This document shows positions 32,690-44,825 of a stretch of 64,000 nucleotides of DNA, one piece after another (positions within the stretch are counted from its first letter, which is position 1; every line of letters starts with the position of its first letter). Made by a program: the position numbers and the translations under genes. A model generated the notes under the pieces. It ran no database searches and was not told the DNA's origin. It was given only the letters and a program-made list of their open reading frames with translations. The DNA comes from Macrolepiota albuminosa (Eukaryota; Basidiomycota; Agaricomycetes; Agaricales; Agaricaceae): assembly GCA_027475525.1 (NCBI GenBank), contig JAMWFC010000051.1:2588616-2652615 (forward strand), in the 5' to 3' direction.

Positions 32690-33694
32690 TGATGACGCCC
32701 AAAGTTTGGTCAGAAACAAATATGACTATAGTGTTACCGTACCAATTGCTTGCGTTGGGCGCGCTATAAGTGATGTGAGGAGTCCCGGGCAGGTCCCAGA
32801 GAACACGCCTATGAAAATGAGGAAAAGTTGGTAAGGGAGTCGGCAAGCGTAACGTGCTAAGGTAAAGCGTCTATGAAGGGAGCAGTAAGTGAACACGGCA
32901 ACGTAAGTGGCAAGAGCGTGGTAAGCTTAGCGAAGTCTAAGCGTTTTAAATGCCTGCTGTAGATGCAAGGCACGAATAAGTCGAAGGCTAGTGATGAAGT
33001 CTGCAGCTGCCGACGAGCTCGACGTTGCCGACCGTAAATGAGCTTTCGAGCGTAAGGGAGACTGAAGAAAGGGGAGTAGTAAACCCTGGTCTGTTATTCG
33101 ATTTACAAGTCGGTAAGTACTTTTATACTACAATGAGTTCGCCGTCGCCAGTGGCTAATGACGCCAGAGTGCGGTAAACTAGAAAATTTATAGGGGTAGC
33201 TCCAACGGTTTCAGATCCCTACCGTCCATTCAAGAACCTTAGTGACGCCAGGCGACAGATTGTGAAGCTAAACCATCAATCCATCACCCTTCTGTCTGTC
33301 CAAAATGCTTAGCGATGTCAGGCGCCAGATCGAGGCGCTAAGCGGTGTCAGACGCCAAGGTCAAACGCCAAGCTGTCCGTCAGTTTTTGATAGATCATCA
33401 GGCTTCTCGCTAAGCGCTGTCGTCAGTGACTGATGCCATCTGTCAGTTGTCATTCTTGCTGCCGTCGGCGCTATCACTGATTCTCGCTAAGCGCTGTCGT
33501 CAGTGACTGATGCCATCTGTCAGTTGTCATTCTTGCTGCCGTCGGCGCTATCACTGATCAGATCTGCTTCTTGCCGTGCACGGCCGTCAAATATTGCCAA
33601 AATTAGATAATTAGCGCGCGCTAAGGTATCCCGAGTCGGTGCTGCGTTGCCGTTGCCTGCCGTTGATGCGCTGATCCTGTATGGAGTCCTATCA
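32690..33694 (-). repeat. 5' LTR of element C (inverted)
   Basis: On the plus strand it reads TGATGACGCCC..AGTCCTATCA. It includes a 77-bp duplication (33404-33557), so the real length is about 928 bp. The base after it opens ACGT, the presumed 4-bp target duplication, inside LINE sequence. Confidence 0.85.
33404..33557. repeat. 77-bp tandem duplication in the C 5' LTR
   Basis: Copies 33404-33480 and 33481-33557 match completely. The C 3' LTR has one copy. Probable assembly junction. Confidence 0.85.
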
Positions 33695-36526
33695 ACGTAT
33701 CGTGAGTCTAGTTCGACGTAGAGGTTCCCATCTTGGGGGGCATGCTCTATGGCTTCCTTAAAGGCTAGGAGTTCACCTGTTTGATTCGACTGTGGCAGGT
33801 TGTCTGGGACACAGACACTTATGTTCCCTTCGTCTCCCTCCTCGTAGAAAATACCGGCTCCAGCATGTACGTCTTCTGTGCCGTTGTTCGTGCAGGAGCC
33901 GTCTGTTGCCAGCTGGTAGTTCATCCTGGATTCCGGCGGCATTTCTAGTTGGGGTAGGTTCTCGTCTGTTGGACCTTCTGTAAAGATTCTGAAGATTTCT
34001 GACAAAGGGCCAGACGTTATCATCTTACCCTGGAACATGGTCTACCCATCCTCTATCTCTTCGCCTTCATCATCCTCCTCCCCAGGGATTGTTGGAGGTG
34101 GATCTGGGATGGGGCTTCTGGGATCCCACTTGGGGGGCAGAGTGTTTAGAAGAGCTTTAGATCGTTGGATGCAGCTATGGGGGGTCATGCACCCTGTAGC
34201 TAGCTCCATATCCATGCAGCTTGTACATTCACACTCATTCGTAGAGTGGTGGAGCGGGTCTGTCAGCATGTTTGCTACCCTTTCTGCATCGCCGACCATG
34301 CGGATATTGTGACAATCTCTCAAGCATAGGCTCGGGCCGTTATTCATATAGCGGATTTTCTTATCCACGTTGCTATGGTACCAGATCGGCCTTTCCCTCA
34401 GGATTTTTTTTTCAAAGGCAATGCCTTCCGGTCTCACTCCATAGGCTTTGGCTACCCTGAGCAGCTCCAGGATATCTTTGCATGTCCCTGCCTTCTTACT
34501 GGTGAACAGTTTCCATGATTGTAGGAAGGAGTTGATTCTCACAGAGGGGTTAATGTTTTGCTCCGAGGAGGGAACATTCCTCGCTATCAGGGCATCTGCA
34601 ACATAGGCCCAGAGCGGGTGGTTGGGGCTCAGGTTTAGATATTGCTTTAGCCACATAACTGCAATTGCCTCATTCCTTGCTTTTATGTTCAACAGAGCCC
34701 TTCCCCCTTCGTTTATGGGGGCGCACATGGTGATTTCGTTCATGGAGCTTCTCTTCTCGTCCTATATGTACTGTTGGATCATTCTTGTCAGTCTCTTTTC
34801 TATTTCTTTTGGCATGCCCTGAACCTGTGCTAGGTACTGGGTCATCCCTCCTACTATCATCTGGACTATGAGTTTCCTGCCCTCTATCAATGGGTTACTC
34901 TTTTCCCATTGCTCTAGGGTCTGTGTTATCTTACTAATCACTGTATTCCAAGGGGCTTTTACTTCAAAATCGTGGCCGTATCAAGCACTAAAGATTCGGA
35001 CGGCTTCACCCTCTCTTACAATGTATATGTTGTCAGGGATTCTATCTTGGTTGGGCTGCATCTTTCGTGACCCCTGAACCCTTTCCCTGAAGGTTTTTAT
35101 CCCTATTGGTATTATTTCAGTCTTTTTGATGTTGAACTTTGCTGATGATGCTAAGCACCAGTCATCTAAGAGGGCCTGTAGGGCTCCTAAGTCTCAGTCT
35201 TTTTGATGTTGAACTTTGCTGATGATGCTAAGCACCAGTCATCTAAGAGGGCCTGTAGGGCTCCTAAGTCATTGTTCTCCGATAGAAACACTGTTGTGTC
35301 ATCGGCAAAGAGAGATGCTATCAATCTGTCCTCCTTTCCCGGTATCTTGAAGCCCTCCAGGTTTGAGCTGCGTATCGAGGCTGCTAGGGGCTCTATGGCC
35401 AGGTCAAACAACAGGCAGGAGAGGGGGTCTCCTTGCCTTACACCTCTTGTGATCCTCTATGGAGTGCTCAGGTAGCCGTTTATCATTACCCTTGACTCAG
35501 CATTGTTGTACAGCGATTTAATAATTCCAATGAAGGACTCCGGTATCTCGAATCTCTCTAGTGTTTTCCACAAATATGAGTGGTCGATCTTGTTGTAGGC
35601 CTTTTCCTGGTCCAGCGCAACAATAAGGCCGTTCTGGCCAGATTTCTCCGCATATTTTATCATCAGCCCAATCAGCTTCGTTTGGTCAGATATACGTCGG
35701 CCTGAGATGAAACCTGCCTGGCTCTCGTGGATTAGATCGGGAGCCATTGCCGCGAGACGGTTGGCAAGGACTTTTGTCAGTAGCTTGTAGTCCACATTCA
35801 GGCAAGTGATTGGCCTGTAGTTCGCCACTTCTGTCTTATCACTTTTTTTGTAGAGTGGACACATCCACCCTTCTGCAAAGCTGGAGTTTGGATCCACTCC
35901 ATGCAGTTGTATGTCCTTGAAGGCCTTGGTTATTAGCCCAACAACGTCGAAGGTGGGGCTACTTGTCTTCGTGTCCTTGGCGTGCCATGCGTTCAGGGAT
36001 TTGATTAGTTCGTAGGTTACTCCATCAAGACCCATGGCTGAGTTATTCTCCGATTTAGATAGTGCCTTTAAGACCTCCTCTCTCGTTATTTGTGCTGCCA
36101 GTGCATCTGTGGTCTTCGTATTGATGCATCCCAAAACTTGGGTCATTTTCTGTAGGCGGTGCATCTCATCTGAGGTTGGAATTTTATGTTGCAGGTTATC
36201 ATGGTAGTTCTTTGCCAGTTCCGCCATTTTGTTTGAGTTTTTTTCATAATCGTTTCCTGCTGAGACAGGCTGACTCTCTGACGACGGTTTTTTCAGGGCG
36301 TATATAAGGTCTCTTGGTTTTGCAACCCTGTTTGCCTGAGTCCAGTAGCGACATATTGTTTCGCCCTCTAGCCTGTTTCGTATTTTCGTCTGGGCTCTGA
36401 TGAAACAATGTTTCTTTCCCTCCCAGACCCTGATTTCCAATTTTATCTTTGCTGTTGATATTGATCTTTCCTCTTCTGACAGCCTAGTCGCCGTGAGTTC
36501 ATCGCTCAGCATGGTCTTTATTTCTG
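33695..36526 (-). mobile_element. 5'-truncated LINE (non-LTR) ORF2 with RT and RNase H, cut by element C
   Basis: Minus-strand translation gives a non-LTR RT: NYRPITCLNVDYKLL, GFISGRRISDQ and the FADDTTVFL catalytic box, in frames 36512-35457 and 35411-35187. Further down (34743-34042 and 34038-33695) come a C-terminal region with a Cys/His segment (CECTSC) and an RNase H domain with ATDGSCTNNGT, TGELLAFKEA and VELDSRYV. RNase H after RT fits Tad/I-type fungal LINEs. The endonuclease is missing, so the copy is 5'-truncated against the ankyrin gene near 36520. Element C entered the RNase H domain at 33694/33695. Several frame breaks exist, one of them from a 77-bp duplication. Confidence 0.85.
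35117..35270. repeat. 77-bp tandem duplication in the LINE RT
   Basis: Copies start at 35117 and 35194, an offset of exactly 77, and break the RT frame after the ADD box. Probable assembly junction. Confidence 0.85.
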
Positions 36527-39500
36527 CTTTACAATGTCTAGATGCCCTTTATATGCTGCTTTATAAAGTGCAGACCACTGCCAATCATCTTAATCAACAC
36601 AGTATCAGCTATGTGTGAGGTCTATAAGATTTGAGTCTTACCTTTTGCATTTACATCTGCATTGTGCTTGACTAAAAACTCTACAATGTCTAGATGCCCA
36701 TTATATGCTGCTACATGAAGTACAGACCACCGCCTTTCATCTAATCAACTGAATATCAGCCATATGTAAAGTTGATCAGATTTAACTTTTACCTTTTGCA
36801 TGTATATTTGCATTGTGTGTTATTAAAAACTTTACAATGTCTAGATGCCCATTAGATGCTGCCACATAAAGTGCAGACTGCTGCCTATTATCTGCATCAA
36901 GTCAGTGTTAGCTATATGTAGAGATTTGAATCTTACTTTTTGCATTTATATCTGCATTGTGCTTGACCAAAAACTCTACAATATTCAGATGTCCATTGAA
37001 TGCTGCTATATGAAGTACAGACCACCGCTCTTCATCTAGATTAACTCAATGTTAGCTATATATGAAGTCTATCAGGTTTAACTCTTACCTTTTGCATTTA
37101 CATCTGCATTGTGCTCAACTAAAAACTCTACAATGTTCACATGCCCATTGTATGCTGCTACATGAAGTGCAAACTGCTGCTTATCATCTGAATCAATTTA
37201 ATATCAGCTATATGTGAGGTCTATTCAATCTGACTCTTACTTTTTGCATTTATATCTGCATTGTTCTCAACTAAAAACTTTACAACATTCAAATGCCTAT
37301 TGGATGCTGTCATATGAAGTGCAGACTGCTGACTTTTATCTGAATTAATCCAATGTCAGCCATATGTGAGGTCTATCAGATTTAACTCTTACTTTTTGCA
37401 TTCACATTTGCATTGTGCTTGACTAAAAACTCTACAACATTTTGATGCCCATTGCATGCTGCTATATAAAGTGCAGACTGCTGGCTTTCATCTGAATTTA
37501 TTCAATGTCAGCCATATGTAAAGTTTATCAAGTTTAACTTTTACCTTTTGCATTTATATCTGCATTGTGCTTGACTAAAAACTCTACAATATCCCAATGC
37601 CCATTACATGCTGCTATATAAAGTGCAGACTGCTGACTTTTATTTGAATTGATTCAATGTCAGCCATATGTAAGATGAAGTTTATCAAGTTTAATGTTTT
37701 ATTTTTTGCATTTATATTTGCATTGTGCTTGACTAAAAACTCTACAACATTCCCATGCCCATGACATGCTGCTACATGAAGTGCAGACTGCTGATGTTCA
37801 TCTGAATTGATTTAATGTCAGCCATATGTAAGATTTATCAAATTTAACTTTTACCTTTTGCATTCACATCTGCATTATGCTTGATTAAAAACTTTACAAT
37901 GTCTTGATGCCCATTGCATGCTGCTACATGAAGTGTAGATTGCTGGCTTTCATCTAAATTAATTCAATGTTAGTCATATGTAAAGTATATCAAATTTAAA
38001 TCCTACTTTTTGCATTTACATCTGCATGATGCTCAATTAAAAACTTTACAATGTCTAAATGCTTATTGGATGCTGCTTCATGAAGTGCAAACTGCTGCCA
38101 ATCATCTGAGTCAACTGAATGTTAGCTATATATAAAGCATATCAGATCTAGTTTTTATTTTTTGCATTCATATCTCCATTATGCTTGATCAAAAACTTTA
38201 CAATATTCAGATGCCCTTTAGATGCTGCTTTATCAAGTGCAGGCCAGTACCAATCATCTGAATCAATTCAATATCAGTTATATATAATGCTAAGATATTT
38301 AAATCTTACTTTTTCCATGCACATCTGTATTGTGCTTGATCAAAAATTTTATGATGTCTAGATGCCCATTAAATGCTGCTATATGAACTGCAGACCACTG
38401 CATAGTATCTAGATCAATTTAGTAGCAGTTATATGTGAGGTCTATCAGATTTAACTCTTACTTTTTTCATTCATATTTGCATTGTGCTTGACCAAAAACT
38501 CTACAATGTCTAGATGCCCATTGGATGCTGCCACATAAAGTACAGACTCCTGCCTATCATCTAAATCAACTCAATGTCAGCTATATATGAAGTTCATGAG
38601 ATTTAAGTTTTACTTTTTGCATTCACATCTGCATTGTGCTTGACCAAAAACTCTATAATGTCTAGATGCCCATTGGATGCTGCTACATGAAGTACAGACT
38701 GCTGCCTATCATCTGAATTAGCTCAATGTCAGCTATATGTAAAGTCTATCAAATTTAACTCTTACTTTTTGCATTTATATCTGCATTGTGCTTGGCTAAA
38801 AACTTTACAATGTTTAGATGCCCATTGGATGCTGCATCATCAAGTGCAGACTCTTGCCAATTATCTGAATCAACTTAGTGTCAGCTATATGTGAAGTCTA
38901 TCAGATTTAACTCTTACCTTTTGCATTCACATCTGCATTGTGCTTGACCAAAAACTCTGCAATGTCTAGATACCCATGAAATGCTGCTACATGAAGTACA
39001 GACTGCTGTCTATCATCTGAATTAGCTCAATGTCAGCTATATATAAAAAAAATCAAATTTAATTCTTACCTTTTGCATTCACATTTGCATTGTGATTGAC
39101 TAACAACTCTACAATGTCTAGCTGCCCATTGGATGCTGCTACATGAAGTACAGACTCTTGCCAATCATCTAAATCAACTCAATGTCAGCTACATATGAAG
39201 TCTATGAAATGTGAGTCTTACCTTTCGCATTCACATCTGCATTGTGCTTGACCAAAAATTCTACAATGTCCCAATGCCTATTGAATGCTGCTACATGAAG
39301 TACAGACTGCTGCCTATCATCTGAATCAACTCAATGTCAGCTATATATGAAATCTATAAAATTTAAATTTTACCTTTTGCATTTATATCTGCATTGTGCT
39401 TAATCAAAAACTCTACAATATTTTGATGCCCATTGAATGCTGCTACATGAAGTACAGACTGCTATCTATTATCTGAAACAATTCAATGTTAGCTATATAT

Positions 39501-41200
39501 AATGTCTATAAAATTCAAGTCTTATTTTTTGCATTTACATCTGCATTTTGCTTGACTAAAAACTCTACAATATTCAGATGCTCATTGCATGCTGTTACAT
39601 GAAGCACAGACTGCTGCCTATCATCTAAATCAACTCAATGTCAGCTATATATGAAATCTATCAGGTTTAACTTTTACCTTTTGCATTCACATCTGCATTG
39701 TATTTGACCAAAAACTTTACAATGTCTAGATGCCCATTGGATGCTGCCACATGAAGTGCAAACTGCTGCTTTTTATCTGCATCAAATCAGTGTCAGCTAT
39801 ATGTGAGGTCTATAAGATTTGAGTCTTACTTTTTGCATTCACATCTGCATTGTGCTTTATCAAAGACTTTACAATATCCAGATGCCCATTGAATGCTGCT
39901 ACATGAAGTGCAGACTGCTGCTTATTATCTGCATCAACTTAATGTCAGCTATATGTAAAAAATCAGATTTAACTCTTACCTTTTGCATTTACAGCTGCAT
40001 TGTGCTCAACTAAAAACTCTACAATGTCCAGATGCCCATTGAATCTTGTCACATAAAGTGCAGACTGCTGCCTATCATCTAAATAAAAACAATAAAAGCT
40101 ATATGTGAAATCTATGAGACTTAAATCTTACCTTTTGCATTCACATCTGCATTGTGCTTGATCAAAAACTTTACAATGTCTAGATGCCCATTAGATGCTG
40201 CCACATGAAGTACAGACTGCTGCCTATCATCTGAATCAATTCAATGTTAGCTATATGTAAAGTTTATCAGATTTAACTCTTACCTTTTGCATTCACATCT
40301 GCATTGTGCTTGATCAGAAACTCTACAATGTTCAGATGTCCATTGTATACTGCCAGATGAAGTGCAGACTGCTGCTTATCATCTAAATCAATTCAATGTC
40401 AGCTATATGTAAAGTCTATCAGATTTAACTTTTACCTTTTGCATTCACCTCTGCATTGTGCTTGATCACAAACTTTACAATGTCCAGATGCCCATTGGAT
40501 GCTGTCATATGAAGTACAGACTGCTGCTTATCATCTGAATCATTCAATATCAGCTATATGTAAAGTCTATTAGATTGCTACATAAAGTGCAGACTGCTGC
40601 CTATCATCTGAATCAATTCAATGTCAGCTATATGTGCAGTCCATCAGGTTCAACTCTTACTTTGTGTGGTTAAGTCTGCATTGTAATCAATTAAAAGCTT
40701 CACCACATCAAGATGCCCTTTTGCTGCTGCACAATGAAGTGCACTTGATTTATTTTTATCTGAAACCATAAATCAGTAACATGTGCCATTTATTATGCAA
40801 AAATCTCACTTTTTACATTTACATCTGCATTATACTCAATTAACAGCATCACAATATCCAAATGTCCTTCTTCTGCTGCCCAATGTAGTGCAATCCACTC
40901 ATGTATATCTAAGTTGACAATATCAACAAGTATATACAATACATCAAGTGCAACTCTTACTTGCATAGTTGGTATTGCATTTAATCAGAAGTTCAACAAT
41001 GCCTAAATGTCCATTCATTGCTGCTGAGTTGAGTTTAGTAGACCAGTCCTTTTCTGGCTTAAGAATATAAGCAGTGTATGCAATGTATTGAAGATTAATT
41101 CTTACTTTTTGCATTTGCATCTTCATTATACTTGAGGAGATACTTAACAACATGTAGATGGCCATTTTTTAATGCAATTTTAATTGATGAATCTAAAACA
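36527..41200 (-). repeat. Tandem array of about 31 ankyrin exon-intron units
   Basis: The period is about 151 bp: a 99-nt exon (HLNIVEFLIKHNADVNAK-like) plus an intron of about 52 nt. Introns resemble each other as well as exons, so units were duplicated together. One partial unit lies near 40570-40625. The array is AT-rich compared with flanking genes. Confidence 0.85.
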
Positions 41201-42290
41201 GCATGAGCATCTATATTGTATCAAATGGTTGATACATCCTTACCAACTACATCTGTCTTTGCTCCAAGATCAAGTACATACTGAACAATATCTATTTTCC
41301 CCTTTCTTGATGCATTGTAGAGCTTCTTTCCAAGTGTCCCAGCATGATGTTCTAATAATGACTCTACAAGCTCACGAAGTGGCACAAGGAGTAAAAGAAG
41401 AGCAAGGGTCTGACCAAATGTCCATCTTGTTTCACCTGGACCAAGGTTTCCCTGGTGCATATTGACCCTGATTGTCACTTCATTGTCAACAAGCAAGACA
41501 ATATTGATTATAAGCAAAGTCACAAGGGCTGATGTCATGGTGATCAGATGTTTCCAATGATGCCCAGGCCACCATGTTGTACCAGATTTGTGGAAAGTCA
41601 AGAGTATTGCTTCGAAAAAAATCCCAGGAATAATGAGATTCAAAATCGGGATCAAGACGATGCCATAGATCATAATGTACCAGACTTTGGGTCCTACAGA
41701 ACCCAGCAGAACTTGTATCCCAAAGATAGAAATTGGTGCATTAAGAGAGCATGATTTCGAGGGTCCAAATCCAACTGGTTGCTCCAAAGCCAGAGCCCGA
41801 CCGTAGACATCAGCGTCAAGTGGAGTGAGCCCACAATCACCACAAGGTTTGAACAAATCTTGCGTATTTCATATTTCCACCGGTGCCTGAGGATTAAATC
41901 GGTTCTATATGTTTCACCACCAACCATCTCCTCAACTTCTTCGCGTAACTCCTCCTTGGAGAAATTGACCCTATGCTGAATGTAGAGCAGCAAGTAAATG
42001 AACAGGTTTGTGTTATTCATCCAGCTGAGATTAAGGATGATCGTCGCATGATAATTGGTGATACTACCTGGGGTGAGAGCTTGTATGATGGTCGAGACAA
42101 GAATGGCGAAGGCAGTGATGAGAATTGTCGTAGATTGCGACTTCAAGCTCTCCAGCTCGGTGTGTGATACCTTCCCATCTCTGAGAGCTGAAAGTGCAGG
42201 AGCAAAACTGAGTAGGTTCTGGGCATATATTGCAGTCCTCACGCCGATGCCAGAGATGTCCGGATTGGCAGGAAAACACGAGTCAGTCAT
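36527..42290 (-). pseudogene. Multi-pass membrane protein with about 32 ankyrin repeats, 3' end lost to a LINE
   Basis: The start at 42290 opens with NPDISGIGVR, typical of a fungal membrane-protein family, and is followed by several hydrophobic segments through about 41330. A frame change near 41770 is best explained by a one-base indel, as both frames look genuine on either side. The region ends in a first ankyrin unit and a GTAAGG donor near 41246. About 31 more exons follow, nearly all of 99 nt encoding one 33-residue ankyrin repeat, separated by phase-1 introns of about 50 nt. Some donors are lost (GT to AT near 37705, 38155 and 39525). The 3' end is replaced by the LINE. Probably a protein-interaction scaffold at a membrane, now decaying. 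Confidence 0.7.
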
Positions 42291-42789
42291 GGTAAACGTA
42301 GTGGTGAAGGTACAATAGCAGAAGCTTTCACAGCCTTATGGCATTGCGTATTTCGTTCGCTGCATAGCCTCAAACATGTGAATGCATCATTTATTGTCTA
42401 GTGGCGCCTATTGCGATCACCGGCTTGAGAACTGGCGGAAAACAAAGAGCAAACGACGGCCCTTGTTGCGCCACCCTCGAACCAGGATGACCATGACAAT
42501 CTGTGATTAGGAAAATGGTTCTCTGAATATTGTATTGTCCACAGGCATCCACTGGACAGGACAAGCAGCCCTTGTGAAGAAGTTTCCATTTTTCTTTAGT
42601 TCCCCTTACGACGTACGACGTGCGACGTGTGACTGGGCGCCTTTGGTCACACATTGATTTAGACATTCACAGCTATTGCGTGTGACGTCGTTCCCAGCGT
42701 GTGATCGCAGTGATCTCCATGTCGTCGTCGTACCCTCCGTAAAGCGCTCAGCTGCCGGGAATGGCTCCGTTCTAGTTCGTGTGTACTAC
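42291..42789. other. Intergenic region between ankyrin gene and VTT gene
   Basis: No supported ORF. It would hold the divergent 5' regions of both neighbouring genes. Confidence 0.4.
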
Positions 42790-44362
42790 ATGACCCTCGT
42801 CGTCGTCGTCGTGCTCACGGCGCTCATTACCATCTATCAAATTGTCGACTAGCTCACACCTGCCACACGCTGGCTGCACGACCTCAAGCTCGGCTCGGCT
42901 GGCTCGTCCCTATGGGCGTCCTCTTCGTCATCTCCTTCCCTCTGTTCTTTGGCCATGAGATCGTCGTCATCCTCTGTGACCACGTCTGGGGCATGTGGAT
43001 CGGTTTCATCGTCGCCGCGGGCACGTTCCTCGGCGAAGTCGGCAACTTCTGGTGCGTGCTTCTGCTTCCCGAGAAACAAGCACTCATTTCCATCGTAGTA
43101 CGTTCAGGTACTGCTGTCGCGCACGTGGCGAAAAGCTCGAAAAGGACAAAATCCCGTATGCCTGTCTTGCAAAGGTCGTCAGAGACGGCGGGTTCAAGAT
43201 TGCGCTCGATACGCCGCTGAGTGCCATCCCGGGTCATTGTACATACGCCCTTTCTTTCACTCGTACCCGATAGGCAACTAACGCTTCGTCAAAAGTCACG
43301 ACCGCGGTGTTCTTGACTTCTGGCATGGGCATCTTCGTCTTCTCTCTCGCTGCTATTCTGTCCATGCCAAAGCAGTTTATAACCGTGTATCTCGGTGTAC
43401 TTCTAGAACAGTCGGCGACTGGTGAGTACTGAACAATCCCTGCAATTTCCTCCTGAATCCCCAACAATTCGTACAATAACTGACCCCACCACTAGGCACG
43501 ACCGACACCAAAAGCCGAATCATAACCGACGTCGTCCTGGCAATAACGATCCTCATCACCTTCCTCGCAATGCGGTACATTTACTACATGATGAACAAAG
43601 TAAAACCTGCCGTCATCTACGAGAGGCACAAAGCCAGGTTTGTTCTCCTCGTCATTTTAAATCTCAAGTTCTGAACCTAAATCTTAAAATTTCGAAAGTT
43701 CAATTTTGAATTTCAACCCAAACACCCATCGAAACTAACTAAATATCGCCTCTAACAGACAAGCAAAACTAGCGCGTGCAGCATCGCCTACCTCGACATC
43801 TTCGTCACCCGTCTCAGGCTCAGCAGACGACATCCCACTGACAGCAACGCTTCCACCACGCCATTCTCGGCCGCCGCTGCGCTCTCACGGGTCGGACGAC
43901 GTCGAGCTCGGCGAGGGCTGGGACACGGACCCAGCGCTGGCCGGCGCGCCGATGCAGCATGCGGGTATGGGCAGGGAGGTCGGGCTTGGAGGTGGGTATG
44001 GGTATGGAGGTGGAGGTGGGTACGGTGGCAGTGGGTATGGAGACGAGTATGGTGGCGGGTATGGGTCGACGTATCATGATCGTGATCATGCTCATCAACC
44101 AGGCGGGGCGAGCGTGGAGACGTTGGGGTCGTCATCGTCTGATACGCTTGCGCGTGTGCGTGTGTCGGAGCACGAGCCGTCGAGGGTTGGAGCTGGGCAG
44201 GGAGTGGGAATTAGGGCAGCGGAGCTCGAGCGCGAGTTGGGACATGAACATGGGCATGGGCATGGGCAAGCGCAAGCGCAGTTGACGGGGTCGGACTGCG
44301 TGGGATGGCCTCGAAGCGGACGAGGGTGCTTTGAACTCGGTCGGATTCTAAGCGACGGTTGA
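42790..44362 (+). pseudogene. VTT-domain (SNARE-associated / Tvp38-like) membrane protein with 5' lesions
   Basis: Exons fit 42912-43051, 43099-43238, 43296-43421, 43496-43637 and 43759-44362, all with GT..AG introns that restore one frame. Motifs FLGEVGNF, CCRARGEKLEK, LSAIPGH and LPKQFITVYLG-like (here MPKQFITVYLG) mark the VTT (DedA/TMEM41/Tvp38) fold, a Golgi/ER membrane family linked to lipid scrambling. The tail from 43940 is Gly/Tyr-rich and disordered. Upstream, TM sequence from ATG 42790 meets a TAG at 42850-42852 where Trp is expected, and then a frameshift before 42912. Either the gene is a recent pseudogene, or these are sequence errors. A start at 42912 would lose the first membrane segment. 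Confidence 0.65.
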
Positions 44363-44825
44363 GGAACCCGTTTGAGGGGGATTCGAGGTGAGTGCCGCCA
44401 GAGGGAATTGAGAATGTATATCCTTTTGTTAGTGTATCGTGCGTTACTCGTCGTCATCGTCGTCCATCGCACCCCATCGCATCCAATCTTATCCCATCTC
44501 ATGCCCATCCCAGACATTGTATTCATTGTATTTAATGTTGGTGGTTTAGTTATTATGAAGATTACAAATAGTCTTAGTGTAGAATATAGCTGCTGGTCTG
44601 CGTAGGTCTCGGTCCTCAGAAACAAAAAGTAGATGACTGATACTGAGTACTACTTTTGCTTTTGAGTTTCCCATGGATAACTAGTGCTACACAGAATGGG
44701 TCTTGCAGGATTCAATCCATCAGTGATTGTTCTTTTGATATTCAAATTATGTATATGTATGATTCTGTACAATTAAAGTTCACATTGTATCTTATGAATT
44801 GTACTACTAGACCATCAAACCATTG
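44363..44825. other. Intergenic, no gene seen
   Basis: AT-rich sequence between the VTT gene and the 1.1-kb repeat. No supported coding region on either strand. Confidence 0.4.

Larger units (their letters stand above)
3487..33694 (-). mobile_element. Element C: nested Gypsy element, base layer of the transposon nest
   Basis: C reads on the minus strand: 5' LTR 33694-32690, primer site 32686-32669, Gag-protease 32306-29932, pol 29885-27017 continued at 14637-13567, convergent accessory gene 4391-13051 (plus), and a 3' LTR remnant 4222-3487. D split its integrase region and the chromovirus A split its accessory gene; both breaks rejoin exactly after removing the insertion and one target-site copy. 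C is dead: it has many stops, almost all C-to-T against D, a frame-breaking deletion in RT and a truncated 3' LTR. Its right flank begins ACGT inside a LINE RNase H region. Confidence 0.85.

Noticed and set aside
36527..41200. Array with a regular period of about 150 bp as a satellite or CRISPR-like array
   Set aside because: Units translate to ankyrin repeats with splice sites at fixed places; the period, coding content and eukaryotic setting exclude CRISPR and make a plain satellite unlikely.
42912..43637. VTT-domain gene as a DUF300/TMEM184 organic solute transporter
   Set aside because: The motifs GEVGNF, CCRARGEKLEK and LSAIPGH fit the VTT family; no DUF300 motif was seen.
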